From 55-13 sp037190145 (lineage in GTDB: Bacteria; Armatimonadota; Fimbriimonadia; Fimbriimonadales; Fimbriimonadaceae), in assembly GCA_037190145.1 (NCBI GenBank), contig JBBCJU010000005.1, positions 124,001 to 188,000 on the forward strand: 64,000 nucleotides of DNA. Reading direction: 5' to 3'. Made by a program: the position numbers and the translations under genes. Below the pieces are notes generated by a model. The model did not search any database. It worked only from the letters and a program-made list of their open reading frames with translations, and was not told where the DNA came from. Below, one piece after another: positions 1 through 8,844 of the stretch; the stretch's first letter is position 1; every line of letters starts with the position of its first letter.

Positions 1-1
1 T

Positions 2-538
2 CTTGTACTTGGTGCAGTCAAGAAACCTGGAGCTGTGCCATTTACTCGTGGTTTAACCCTTGAATCAGCGGTTGGAGCTGCCGGAGGACTAACTGGCCAC
101 GCCATTATTGGCCAAATCTCGGTTCTCCGTGGGGATGATCCGGTTGCTGGCGCCGCTTGGACGGACACAGGCCGCAAGATTCTCCTGAAAAGAGGCGATG
201 TAGTCCGCGTTGTCAGTGATGAGAATGGTCGATACGTCAGCGTTCATGGTGAAGTGAAGAATGTAGGGCTGGTACCTTTTAGACCAGGAATGACTTTGCT
301 GGAAGTGCTTGAATCGGCAGGCGGGACGAAACTTGGTGCAGGTCTAGATCAAGTTGAGATTAGGAAGGTTTTTGGAGGTCGCGGGAGAGTGAGAAAATTT
401 GATCTGAACAAGATCAAAAAGGGTTCACCCAATGATCCAAAGCTAGAGGCCGCAGATATTGTTTATGTTCCACCCTTTGTCTTCAAAGAAATAAAACCCG
501 CCAACACAGGTTTTCGGCCGGTGGTACCTCCTAGATGA
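2..538 (+). CDS. SLBB-domain polysaccharide export protein (5' end outside window)
   Basis: This is the C-terminal part of a Wza/polysaccharide-export-like periplasmic or outer-membrane protein. The frame is open from base 2, upstream of the internal GTG at 35, so the gene starts outside the window. Two SLBB-type units are visible: one opens VLGAVKKPGAVPFTRG, and a second (VSVHGEVKNVGLVPFRPG) follows about 75 residues later, each with a conserved L-x-S/E-A-x-G-A/G-G-type helix. The end is a Pro-rich tail after VYVPP. SLBB proteins bind or channel exported glycans. The following gene overlaps its stop by 4 nt (ATGA), so the two are probably co-translated. The family call is firm; the exact glycan is unknown. 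Confidence 0.85.
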   Translation, partial: LVLGAVKKPGAVPFTRGLTLESAVGAAGGLTGHAIIGQISVLRGDDPVAGAAWTDTGRKILLKRGDVVRVVSDENGRYVSVHGEVKNVGLVPFRPGMTLLEVLESAGGTKLGAGLDQVEIRKVFGGRGRVRKFDLNKIKKGSPNDPKLEAADIVYVPPFVFKEIKPANTGFRPVVPPR

Positions 539-1257
539 GTCGGTGGGACAGTACGCAAGGTCGGCCAGAACCTATTCGCGCTCTAAACCGTATTCCGGAA
601 ATTGAGAATGGCGAGCCTTTGGTCGATATCCGTGAATACGCTCCAAAGCTAAGAATTGCGAGACCTCACGTGATTCCTTATGTGCGAGAGACCGTCGCTA
701 AGATGGTTCACGAGGCATCACTAAAGATTGAAGCGCCCTACACGCTTGGACTCGTTGAAGGTTGGCGACCCATTGAACGTCAGCAGAGAATCTTTGACTT
801 CGTTTGGGAGTCAGCGAAGGAAGCCTTTCCCAATCGAGATCACACTGCCTTACGCCGCACTGTATGTCGGTGGGTGGCTCCTACTGATCAGAAAGCTCCT
901 CCTGGGCACTGCACCGGCGCAGCCGTAGATGTTTGGCTTTTAGATGAAGAAGGCAATGAGGTCGATGTTTGGTCACCCTATACGCGTCATCAAGCGGCTC
1001 GTACCTTTACGCTTGGAATCGATGCCGAGATTTGGAAACGGCGCATGATGCTTTATGAGGCCATGATGTCGGTTGGCTTCTCAAACTGTCGCGATGAATG
1101 GTGGCACTACAGTTTTGGCGACGCAGGTTGGGCAGTTCGACTCGAACAGCCAACCTGTTTTTATGGACTAGTAAAGCTAACTCCAGAGCTTTACGCTGAT
1201 CTGGAGCTATTATCGGTTGAAGCCATGCGGGATCGAAAGAATCCCTTTCTAAGCTAA
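535..1257 (+). CDS. VanX/DdpX-like D-Ala-D-Ala dipeptidase (peptidase M15D)
   Basis: A 240-residue zinc peptidase of the M15 fold. Visible motifs are GHCTGAAVDVW (the H-x(6)-D zinc-binding stretch, around residue 125) and DEWWHYSFGD (around residues 185-194, the E-W-W-H catalytic Glu plus third zinc ligand). Members cleave D-Ala-D-Ala or related cell-wall dipeptides. No signal peptide is seen, which suggests a cytoplasmic role in recycling D-amino-acid dipeptides. The start overlaps the stop of the export gene by 4 nt. No vanH/vanA partners are nearby, so a resistance role is not implied. The 3' end overlaps the opposing gene by 4 nt. Confidence 0.85.
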   Translation: MSRWDSTQGRPEPIRALNRIPEIENGEPLVDIREYAPKLRIARPHVIPYVRETVAKMVHEASLKIEAPYTLGLVEGWRPIERQQRIFDFVWESAKEAFPNRDHTALRRTVCRWVAPTDQKAPPGHCTGAAVDVWLLDEEGNEVDVWSPYTRHQAARTFTLGIDAEIWKRRMMLYEAMMSVGFSNCRDEWWHYSFGDAGWAVRLEQPTCFYGLVKLTPELYADLELLSVEAMRDRKNPFLS

Positions 1258-3629
1258 CCCTTCTTGATCGTTACCTGCGAGAAGTCAATGGGATCTGGAG
1301 GAATGATTCCGTTTGGTCGGAACGTGCCGGGATACAAGAGGATTGTGTCAATCGCCAAGTCTGCACCTTGAGGAGCATCCACAGCGAGACGAATCTTGTT
1401 GGTGCCTGGCACCACTCGTGTTGTCCCAAGTCGGTACCACTGGTAACCATCTCCATATGCAGATAAACCTTCACCTTGAATAGTGAGGAGTTGTCCTCCT
1501 ACGGTCAAACTGACGTATTGTCGAGTTTGGGCTGGAACCTTCGCGGCTACCCATACTTCCAGCTCTTCATCAGATCGCCCTAAGAATGTGTAGTTTGCAT
1601 AGTACGCCTGAGCATATGCTTCGAGCGAGGATTTAAGATTGAGTACTCGGCCGCTTGAGGAACCTGGGGTGTCTAGCACCTCGCTAAAATTCTGATCCTT
1701 GGAGACTTCAGCCTCTAGCCAAGTGTAGTCAGCAAACTGCGCACCAAGACGCCAGTACCATTGACGCATCATTGGGAAGCTACCCCCGGGATTTACATCC
1801 AAGCCAGAAAGGGCGTCGCTAAAGCCGTAGCGAGCTTCTATAAAGTCAAGTTTGCGCTGCTCTGAGATTTTCATCAAAGCCGCAAAGCGGGCGATGGTTT
1901 CTTGTACTGCAGGTTCTGGAACCGGAATATCGTCTGTTCCATACACCAGGAGGGGAACATTACCAATCGTAACTTCAACTCCTCCCTTCACATTCTTGGG
2001 ATTTACTTCGGTGCCATCCACTGCGCTAAACGTGAGTTGTTTAGCTTTATTTGTGCGGAGCTTTACCCGCACCGGCTGAGTAGTAGACCAAATTGCAAAG
2101 AAGCTATTAGCGCCGTCTGAGAGGCGATATCCCGCAAATTGAGTGCCTAGATCCACTCGATTACCGCTCTGAGGAGTGGGGAGCCACCAACTCCCGCCCG
2201 GTAAGCGTTGTGCGGTGGCTGGGTTGAGAGCATTCTCCGGGAAGTAGATCGCCTTGGATGCGTAGGCAGGCAGGGAAGTATCGTTGGCTTTAGCCGCTGC
2301 AATGGCGGCAAGTAGCTTCATTTGGTCAGGAGAAGACGTTCGCCCAAACCACCCACGCATTCCCAATGCGCCTAAATCATCAATAAGCCCTTGCCATTGG
2401 CCAGGATCACTGGTCAAATCTACTTCGGTAGCTAACAACCAGCCTGGGGTTTTCCATCGATAAATAGTGCTGACCGCTCGGCTTGCTGATTCAATCTGTT
2501 GGGTCGGGCTCTGGCCCACAACTCGCGCGCCGACTCCATCCACTGCAATGGCTTCACCTTCATAAGCAGGCGCCCAGCCACTCCATTCTTGAACTACAGG
2601 AACATCTGTTGCTTGGCGAATCGCAGCGGTAAGTCTTTGGTAGCGGCGAGCTCCGGCAGAGGCAACCACGTCTCGCAGGTCTTTCCAAATGGCTGACCGG
2701 CGCATATCAACGGGCACCAACAAATCGTTACTGGGATCCCAAACTTGTGGAATACCCTTTGATCCCGCCCACAAAGGACATAGTCGTGCCAGATCGTCGA
2801 AGGTTTTAAACTGGTTTGCTGATAACGACCAAGCTCGAATGGCGACATCCACATTTCGATACTTCTTCTCAAGGTAAGTACGAAGCTCGTATCGGAAATA
2901 AGGATTATTGGGCACAAACCTCATTTCATTTCTAGCCAGGGTAAATGTACGCCCTAAGGGATTGACCAGCCCACGAAAACCAGGTCCAGGAGCGTGATTC
3001 TTAAGAGATGTAACAATGGTATCTCGGTGCTCATCCATTGCTTCCCATAGATCTGGCTGTTCGGTGCTTCTCATCTCTGGATAGATTAAGAGCACGTGGT
3101 CCAAGTCGTTGAGCGGACGTACATCCATGCTCAACTTTCCGTTCTCCAGAGTTCGACGAGAGATTCGCTCTACGTTATTATCACGCTTGGTAATCAATAC
3201 CGTGAGTACGCTGGAGGCTCCGGGAATCGTAGCTTCGATGCGGCGAGCTTCGGTGATACCGGAAATGCTATACGCTTGAGGCTCGATGGCATATCCTCTT
3301 GCCATTGGAGCCAGAGAACTCACCTCAATCAGGTACCGCATGGAATTCTCTTCCAAAGTTTTGACAGCAGCATCCCAACCGGTTCCCGAAGCGGGAAGCT
3401 CAACTAAAAGGTCTTGAATACCAGCGGCCTTTGCCGCATGAATACCGGCAGGTTGACCATCTACTCGAATGCCGACCGGCAAGTAGGGTTTTCCGCCCCA
3501 GATCAGCGTTTTTGCAGCGTTAACGGACCAAGCCACGGGCTGTCCCTTTGCCGGTTCATAGATGCCGTCTGACTTCTGAGCTTGGGCCAAGCTGGCCGCA
3601 AGAAGGATTCCAAGAGCCGTGATACGCAC
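1254..3629 (-). CDS. secreted glycoside-hydrolase-like protein with C-terminal CBM-like domain
   Basis: A large secreted protein of about 791 residues from the GTG at 3629, which gives a clean signal peptide (MRITALGILLAASLAQAQ). TTG 3671 and GTG 3650 are alternatives, but they would abut the divergent transketolase start. The central part contains NEMRFVPNNPYFRYEL followed by a YLEKKY...AW pattern like TIM-barrel glycosidases of the GH42/GH5 type. A C-terminal beta-rich region beginning near WLEAEV resembles CBM6/35-type sugar-binding modules. The exact GH family and catalytic acids cannot be assigned by eye. Its place beside exopolysaccharide genes fits a glycan-processing role, which is inference. 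Confidence 0.6.
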   Translation of the reverse strand: MRITALGILLAASLAQAQKSDGIYEPAKGQPVAWSVNAAKTLIWGGKPYLPVGIRVDGQPAGIHAAKAAGIQDLLVELPASGTGWDAAVKTLEENSMRYLIEVSSLAPMARGYAIEPQAYSISGITEARRIEATIPGASSVLTVLITKRDNNVERISRRTLENGKLSMDVRPLNDLDHVLLIYPEMRSTEQPDLWEAMDEHRDTIVTSLKNHAPGPGFRGLVNPLGRTFTLARNEMRFVPNNPYFRYELRTYLEKKYRNVDVAIRAWSLSANQFKTFDDLARLCPLWAGSKGIPQVWDPSNDLLVPVDMRRSAIWKDLRDVVASAGARRYQRLTAAIRQATDVPVVQEWSGWAPAYEGEAIAVDGVGARVVGQSPTQQIESASRAVSTIYRWKTPGWLLATEVDLTSDPGQWQGLIDDLGALGMRGWFGRTSSPDQMKLLAAIAAAKANDTSLPAYASKAIYFPENALNPATAQRLPGGSWWLPTPQSGNRVDLGTQFAGYRLSDGANSFFAIWSTTQPVRVKLRTNKAKQLTFSAVDGTEVNPKNVKGGVEVTIGNVPLLVYGTDDIPVPEPAVQETIARFAALMKISEQRKLDFIEARYGFSDALSGLDVNPGGSFPMMRQWYWRLGAQFADYTWLEAEVSKDQNFSEVLDTPGSSSGRVLNLKSSLEAYAQAYYANYTFLGRSDEELEVWVAAKVPAQTRQYVSLTVGGQLLTIQGEGLSAYGDGYQWYRLGTTRVVPGTNKIRLAVDAPQGADLAIDTILLYPGTFRPNGIIPPDPIDFSQVTIKKG

Positions 3630-3708
3630 GTTGGCAAGATACCCGTTCACATGTTGATGACCGCCTATCAAAGTGATTCCGTTCGATGGCGGCGGGTACC
3701 CTTCGAAT

Positions 3709-5694
3709 GTGAGCGCAACTCTTTCAACAGATATTCAGACTCTCTGCATCAATGCGATTCGCGGCCTCTCGATCGATGGTGTTCAAAAAGCGAACAGTGG
3801 CCACCCTGGAATGCCAATGGGTTGCGCGCCTATGGCTTACACGCTCTGGACAAAGCATCTTAAGCATAACCCCAAGAACCCATCTTGGTTTGATCGAGAT
3901 CGATTCATTTTGTCGGCGGGGCATGGCTCGATGCTCATCTATTCCTTGCTGTATCTCACCGGTTACGATCTTGGGCTGGAAGATTTAAAGCAATTTCGAC
4001 AACTGAACAGCAGAACACCCGGACATCCTGAGAATCACTTGACCCCAGGTGTGGAAATGGCAACCGGACCTTTAGGACAAGGACTTGCAACAGCCGTGGG
4101 ATTTGCGATTGCGGAAAAATTCCTCGCAGCTACTTACAACAAACCTGATCATGAGATCATCAGCCACTTCACCTATGGGATTTGCTCTGATGGCGATCTC
4201 ATGGAAGGAATTACCGCCGAGGCCGCTTCCTTGGCTGGGCACTTGAAGCTTGGCAAGCTGATCTTTCTTTACGACGATAACAAGATTTCTATCGATGGCT
4301 CAACAGAGATTACGTTCACTGAGGATGTGGAAGCCAGATTTAAAGCCTATGGATGGCACACTAAGCGAATCGATGGGATGAGCGTTGAGGAAGTTAATCA
4401 AGCTCTTATCGAAGCCAAAGCAGACGACCGCCCGTCCTTGATCCTTGCACGAACTACCATCGGATTTGGGTCGCCCAATAAAGCTGGAACCTCAAAAGTC
4501 CACGGCTCTCCCCTTGGCCCAGATGAAGTCAAGTTGACCAAAGAAGCATTGGGCATTCCCCTAGAGCCTGACTTCTATGTGGCAGAAGAGGCGTTAAGTG
4601 AGTATCGATCGGCAATTGAGAAGGGAAGTGTCGAAGAGCAAGATTGGGAGAGTAGGTTCTCCGCTTATGCACAGGTATATCCAGCAGAAGCGAAGACGTT
4701 GCAAGATGCGATTGATGGCAATCTAGGTTCCGATTGGATCAATGCACTTCCAACAATCTCAGACACGATCGCGACGCGGAAATCAGGGGAAGTCGTTTTG
4801 AACGCAATTCAGGACTACCTGCCAACTTTGATTGGCGGTGCTGCTGACCTTGTAGAAAGCACATTCACCCACCAAAAGAACTCTTCGGATTTTCAACCTG
4901 AGACCCCAGCTGGAAAGAATATCAACTTTGGCATTCGCGAGCATGCTATGGTTGCCGCAGCCAATGGGATTACGTTACACGGAGCCACTCGCGGCTTTGG
5001 TAGTTCCTTCTTTATCTTTACCGACTACTGCCGGCCATCCATGCGGCTAGCTGCTTTGATGGAGTGTCCAACCATTTTGGTGTTCACTCATGACTCCATC
5101 GGAGTTGGTGAAGATGGTCCCACTCACCAACCGGTAGAACACATTGCCTCATTCCGAGCCATGCCGAACTTCAATTTGATTCGTCCTTGTGATGGCAACG
5201 AGACATCGGCGGCTTGGAAGGTGGCCTTAGAGTCCCAAAAGACTCCGACCTTGTTGGTTTTAAGCAGGCAAAACCTTCCGGCACTAACCTCGGAGGATGT
5301 GAAAAATCACCCATTAGAAAAGGGAGCTTATGTTCTGAGGGAAGCAAGTAGCGGAAGCCCTGCGATTATTCTTATCGGAACCGGCAGTGAGGTTCAACAT
5401 TGCGTAAAGGCTGCAGAGGTACTTGAGGCTGAAGGTATTTCTACCCGGGTGGTTTCTATGCCAAGTTGGTTCTTGTTTGAGAAGCAAGACTTGCCCTATC
5501 AAGCCTCGGTACTTCCAAAGGGAATACCGACTCTTAGCGTCGAAGCAGGTAGCACTTTTGGGTGGACGAAATATGCGACGGCCAGCATTGGAATAGATCG
5601 CTTCGGTCTCTCTGCTCCCGGTGGAACTGCCATGTCTGAGCTTGGCTTTACGCCTGAGAATGTCGTTCTACGGGCAAAAGCTATATTGGGCTAA
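3709..5694 (+). CDS. tkt: transketolase
   Basis: Thiamine-diphosphate enzyme of the pentose phosphate pathway that moves two-carbon units between sugar phosphates. The protein has the full transketolase order: N-terminal NSGHPGMPMG, the ThDP/Mg motif GDGDLMEG-like stretch ending in DDNKISIDG, the central pyrimidine-binding domain with FGIREHAM and GFGSSFFIF, and HDSIGVGEDGPTHQPVEH. A C-terminal domain follows. About 661 residues from GTG 3709, matching the usual family N-terminus (TLCINAIRGLSID); GTG 3673 is also open in frame. Monocistronic in appearance and divergent from the secreted hydrolase. Confidence 0.95.
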   Translation: MSATLSTDIQTLCINAIRGLSIDGVQKANSGHPGMPMGCAPMAYTLWTKHLKHNPKNPSWFDRDRFILSAGHGSMLIYSLLYLTGYDLGLEDLKQFRQLNSRTPGHPENHLTPGVEMATGPLGQGLATAVGFAIAEKFLAATYNKPDHEIISHFTYGICSDGDLMEGITAEAASLAGHLKLGKLIFLYDDNKISIDGSTEITFTEDVEARFKAYGWHTKRIDGMSVEEVNQALIEAKADDRPSLILARTTIGFGSPNKAGTSKVHGSPLGPDEVKLTKEALGIPLEPDFYVAEEALSEYRSAIEKGSVEEQDWESRFSAYAQVYPAEAKTLQDAIDGNLGSDWINALPTISDTIATRKSGEVVLNAIQDYLPTLIGGAADLVESTFTHQKNSSDFQPETPAGKNINFGIREHAMVAAANGITLHGATRGFGSSFFIFTDYCRPSMRLAALMECPTILVFTHDSIGVGEDGPTHQPVEHIASFRAMPNFNLIRPCDGNETSAAWKVALESQKTPTLLVLSRQNLPALTSEDVKNHPLEKGAYVLREASSGSPAIILIGTGSEVQHCVKAAEVLEAEGISTRVVSMPSWFLFEKQDLPYQASVLPKGIPTLSVEAGSTFGWTKYATASIGIDRFGLSAPGGTAMSELGFTPENVVLRAKAILG

Positions 5695-5699
5695 GGGTC

Positions 5700-5724
5700 T
5701 TGGGTAGCAGGGTCTGCTACCCAA
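5700..5724. terminator. strong hairpin between convergent genes
   Basis: An 11-bp perfect stem (TTGGGTAGCAG / CTGCTACCCAA) with a 3-nt loop lies just after tkt and before the end of the convergent gene on the other strand. No long T-run follows on either strand, so it is a probable bidirectional transcription end or 3' stabilising hairpin, not a classic intrinsic terminator. Confidence 0.55.
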
Positions 5725-5732
5725 CCAGTACC

Positions 5733-6512
5733 TTAAGGACGCCAACCTTGCCAAATGCCCATTCCGTTTTGTGGATTGCGCAGATATGTAGTCCGATTGT
5801 TTATCCTAAACCAATAGGCCGGAATGACGTTGGAGTAGGGATCGAGGCGATAGTTTCCGCTTCCAGCGACAGTGATATTTGAACCCGGGTTAAAAACAAA
5901 TCCCTGCGGTTGAAAGAACCATTGCGGTCCAAGATCGATGGTGATGTTTCCGCTTGGTGTGTTTAGGACTAGACCGGCGTAGCGATTATCCCCCTCGCCA
6001 AAAATCCGATAGCCTTCCAGTGTGCCGGTGATCTCAAAAACATTCGGGTCTGTACCAAGATTAGCGGATGCAACTGGATCCGCAATGTCCCAATAGGGAG
6101 CTCCGTTGATCCGACGGAGAGCGAGAACGCTTTTACCTGACTGAACAAGCTTGGCCAAAATGACGCCACGCCCATCCACCATCACTTTTGATCCTGTTAC
6201 TTGAATCTTGGCTTTTGGCTTAATCTTAGTGACTTGCTGATCTACGAACCAAGCTGGCCCAAGGTCAACTACCGCGGTTCCTCCCCCCTTATTGTTCTTT
6301 ACCAATAGCGTCACCCCGGTATCCATATTCGACATTGGCTTCACTCGTTGAACCCCGGTAACCACTCCCGAAAAGGTTATTTGACTACGCTGATTGTAAA
6401 GGCGGTTGTATGGAGAATTGTATGCGTAGCCTCCCATGCGATTGACCACAACAGTCTGAGCTGAACTAATGGCAGCCGATGCTAACGCAACAGTGATTAT
6501 CCAAATCTTCAT
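5733..6512 (-). CDS. secreted protein of unknown function with an internal duplication
   Basis: Unrecognised 259-residue secreted protein. The start at 6512 is chosen because it has a good Shine-Dalgarno (GGGAG, 7 nt away) and opens directly into a signal peptide (MKIWIITVALASAAISSAQ); a longer frame to 6557 has no support. The mature part shows two copies of one beta-rich unit: FSGVVTGVQR...VVDLGPAWFVDQQ...IQVTGSKV and ITGTLEGYRI...IDLGPQWFFQPQ...ITVAGSGN. Each has the signature DLGPxWF. The units look like small OB-fold-type barrels (inference). No enzymatic motif is seen. Confidence 0.75.
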   Translation of the reverse strand: MKIWIITVALASAAISSAQTVVVNRMGGYAYNSPYNRLYNQRSQITFSGVVTGVQRVKPMSNMDTGVTLLVKNNKGGGTAVVDLGPAWFVDQQVTKIKPKAKIQVTGSKVMVDGRGVILAKLVQSGKSVLALRRINGAPYWDIADPVASANLGTDPNVFEITGTLEGYRIFGEGDNRYAGLVLNTPSGNITIDLGPQWFFQPQGFVFNPGSNITVAGSGNYRLDPYSNVIPAYWFRINNRTTYLRNPQNGMGIWQGWRP

Positions 6513-6655
6513 TTCATAACTCCCTTTGTATCTAGTAGACGATGCCTGTGAATGCATGGGCGAAGGATCGGGAAGCTAGAGTGTGGACATTTGCAGAATA
6601 GCGACCTAGCTTTAGTGGTTAAGCGCAATGGACTCGGGTAAATAACTCCAGTTCC

Positions 6656-8839
6656 ATGAGTGTTCAAAAAATTATCCTTGCGACAGCTTTTCTAAGCACG
6701 ATCTGCTTTGCGCAGCCACTTCCAAAGGCGGACATACCCTTGGAAAGGTACTACCAGTACCCGCTCCTAAATGGTAGAAGCCCAGCAGCACCCGTGATGT
6801 CACCTGACGGCAAACGCATTGTGTTTGGATGGAACCAAACTGGAGAGCGAAGACTGGATGTGTGGGTCCTAGATTTTCCTTCCGGGGCAAAACGCCGCAT
6901 CGTAGAAGCTTCAAAGATTTACGATCTGCCTCGGCAAGACGACACTCGGACAGAACAAGAGAAAAAGGAAGCTGAATTATATGATGGCGGGCCAGGAGGA
7001 TTCCAATGGTCTCCAGATAGCCAAGAAATCTTGTTTAGCTACAAGGGTAGAACATGGACTGTAAAGCCAAATGGCACCGACATGTTGCCCTTGTTTGATG
7101 GAAATACCGGAGCACGAAGCTTTCAATTTAGCCCGGATGGAAACTGGCTTGCTTATCAAGTTGGACAAAACGTTTTTCGAATGGATAGGAAAACGGGAAG
7201 AACCAAGCAGTTAACATTTATTAGTAGGCCCAACACCAGTATCGACAGTTTTGATTGGGCACCAGACTCTAAAAACCTACTGATCTCCTGGTCAGATAGC
7301 AGCAAGCTTGGCCGTCACGTAATGATGGACTTCAGTAAGGATAAGGCTGAGGTTGTCAATATCCAGCGCATGTGGAACGGCGACCTTTCGCAAGACAACC
7401 AAGTTGGGGTTGTATCTGCCGATGGAGGGATCATCCGTTGGGTTAGTGGCTTGCCACGCTATTTATGGATAAAAGAGGCAGTGTGGAGTCCAGACAGTAA
7501 GCGAATTGCGCTTGCTTGGCAGAAAGATGACTTTCAGGAATTCACGATCTCTGTGGTCGATGCGGCAAGCCTAAAGAAAGAAGATATCTACAAGGAAAAG
7601 GCTCCCAAGAATTATATCAATGATTGGCAGCCGCTCACCTGGACCCGTGATTCCAGCAAAATTCTGTTCGGAACGGATTTGATGGGTGGTCAGTTTAGTT
7701 ATCGTTCTATCTACAGAATGGATGCAGATGGAAAAAACATCGTGCCTGTTTACAAGAAGAGTCATGATGTGGGAGCCATGCTTCGGCCCAAGAACAGTGA
7801 CCGCCTGGTTCTAGTCACTGCCGGAAGAAGTCCACTAAAGACCGAGATTACGGTTGTTGAACCAGATGGAAAACTCACCGTGCATGTGGTGATGCAAGAT
7901 GGATATTCATCACCCAAAAACTTTAACTGGGCAGACGGACCCCTTGTTAGTGATGATGGTCTAGCAATTGCCACCATGGCTAGTAATCGAACCATCAATA
8001 GCGAGCTGTACGCGGTTGAACCCCAAGCAAAGCGATTGACGGAGAGTCAATTGCCTGAGTTCAAGAAAATCTCGTGGGCAGATTATCGTGAAGTGTCGTT
8101 CCCTGGTCCAGATGGCAAGATGATTCACGGAACCCTGATCACCAAGCCAGGCCTCGACTTAACGAAAAAACATCCTGCTTTGTTGAGCAACATCTACGCT
8201 GACTCGGGGAAGATGGCCTGGAGTGGCTACTTTGAGAACTATGCGGCGATTGAGTTGGGAATGGTGGTTCTTTGCGTAGATTTTCGTTCCAGCTGGGGAT
8301 ATGGCGGTGAATTCAATAGTGGCTACTACCGCCAGATGGGGATTATTGATACGGATGAAGCTATTGCGGCGAAGAAGTATCTGGTTGATCTGGGCTATGT
8401 GAAGCCTAACCGCGTTGGCATTTGGGGTTGGAGCTACGGCGGCTACCTCACATGCATGGCCTTATTGACGAAACCAGGCGTGTTCGACACAGGCGTAGCC
8501 GTTGCAAGCGTTACCGATTGGAAAACTTACAACGAATGGTACACCCGCAGACGCATCGGCATGGTGAAGGATGACAAGGATAAGTTCTTTGAGAAATCTT
8601 CCCCAATCACTTATGCAGATGGCCTGAAAGATAATCTGCTATTGGTTCACGGGATGCTGGACGATAATGTCCTTTACCAAGACACTGCTCGGTTGATACA
8701 ACGACTCATTGACAATGGCCGCTACTTCGATATGCTGGCTTATCCAAGAGACGATCATAGCATCGGGAAAGACACCAGCCGACCGCACGTCATGGCTTCA
8801 ATCATGTCCTATCTCTACAATAAATTGAGTCGTCCTTAG
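6656..8839 (+). CDS. secreted S9-family serine peptidase (prolyl oligopeptidase/DPP-IV type)
   Basis: A 727-residue exported peptidase. It has an N-terminal signal peptide ending near CFAQ, a long beta-propeller region with repeated PD40-like motifs (SPDGKRIVFGW, WSPDSQEILFS, SPDGNWLAYQ, WSPDSKRIALAW), and a C-terminal alpha/beta-hydrolase domain. The nucleophile elbow is GWSYGGY (Ser about 593). The acid is in GMLDDNV and the histidine in DDHSIGK (about 701), all present and in order. Such enzymes cleave short peptides in the periplasm. The next gene starts 5 nt downstream, so co-transcription with the glycosyltransferases is likely. Confidence 0.93.
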   Translation: MSVQKIILATAFLSTICFAQPLPKADIPLERYYQYPLLNGRSPAAPVMSPDGKRIVFGWNQTGERRLDVWVLDFPSGAKRRIVEASKIYDLPRQDDTRTEQEKKEAELYDGGPGGFQWSPDSQEILFSYKGRTWTVKPNGTDMLPLFDGNTGARSFQFSPDGNWLAYQVGQNVFRMDRKTGRTKQLTFISRPNTSIDSFDWAPDSKNLLISWSDSSKLGRHVMMDFSKDKAEVVNIQRMWNGDLSQDNQVGVVSADGGIIRWVSGLPRYLWIKEAVWSPDSKRIALAWQKDDFQEFTISVVDAASLKKEDIYKEKAPKNYINDWQPLTWTRDSSKILFGTDLMGGQFSYRSIYRMDADGKNIVPVYKKSHDVGAMLRPKNSDRLVLVTAGRSPLKTEITVVEPDGKLTVHVVMQDGYSSPKNFNWADGPLVSDDGLAIATMASNRTINSELYAVEPQAKRLTESQLPEFKKISWADYREVSFPGPDGKMIHGTLITKPGLDLTKKHPALLSNIYADSGKMAWSGYFENYAAIELGMVVLCVDFRSSWGYGGEFNSGYYRQMGIIDTDEAIAAKKYLVDLGYVKPNRVGIWGWSYGGYLTCMALLTKPGVFDTGVAVASVTDWKTYNEWYTRRRIGMVKDDKDKFFEKSSPITYADGLKDNLLLVHGMLDDNVLYQDTARLIQRLIDNGRYFDMLAYPRDDHSIGKDTSRPHVMASIMSYLYNKLSRP

Positions 8840-8844
8840 GCTAT

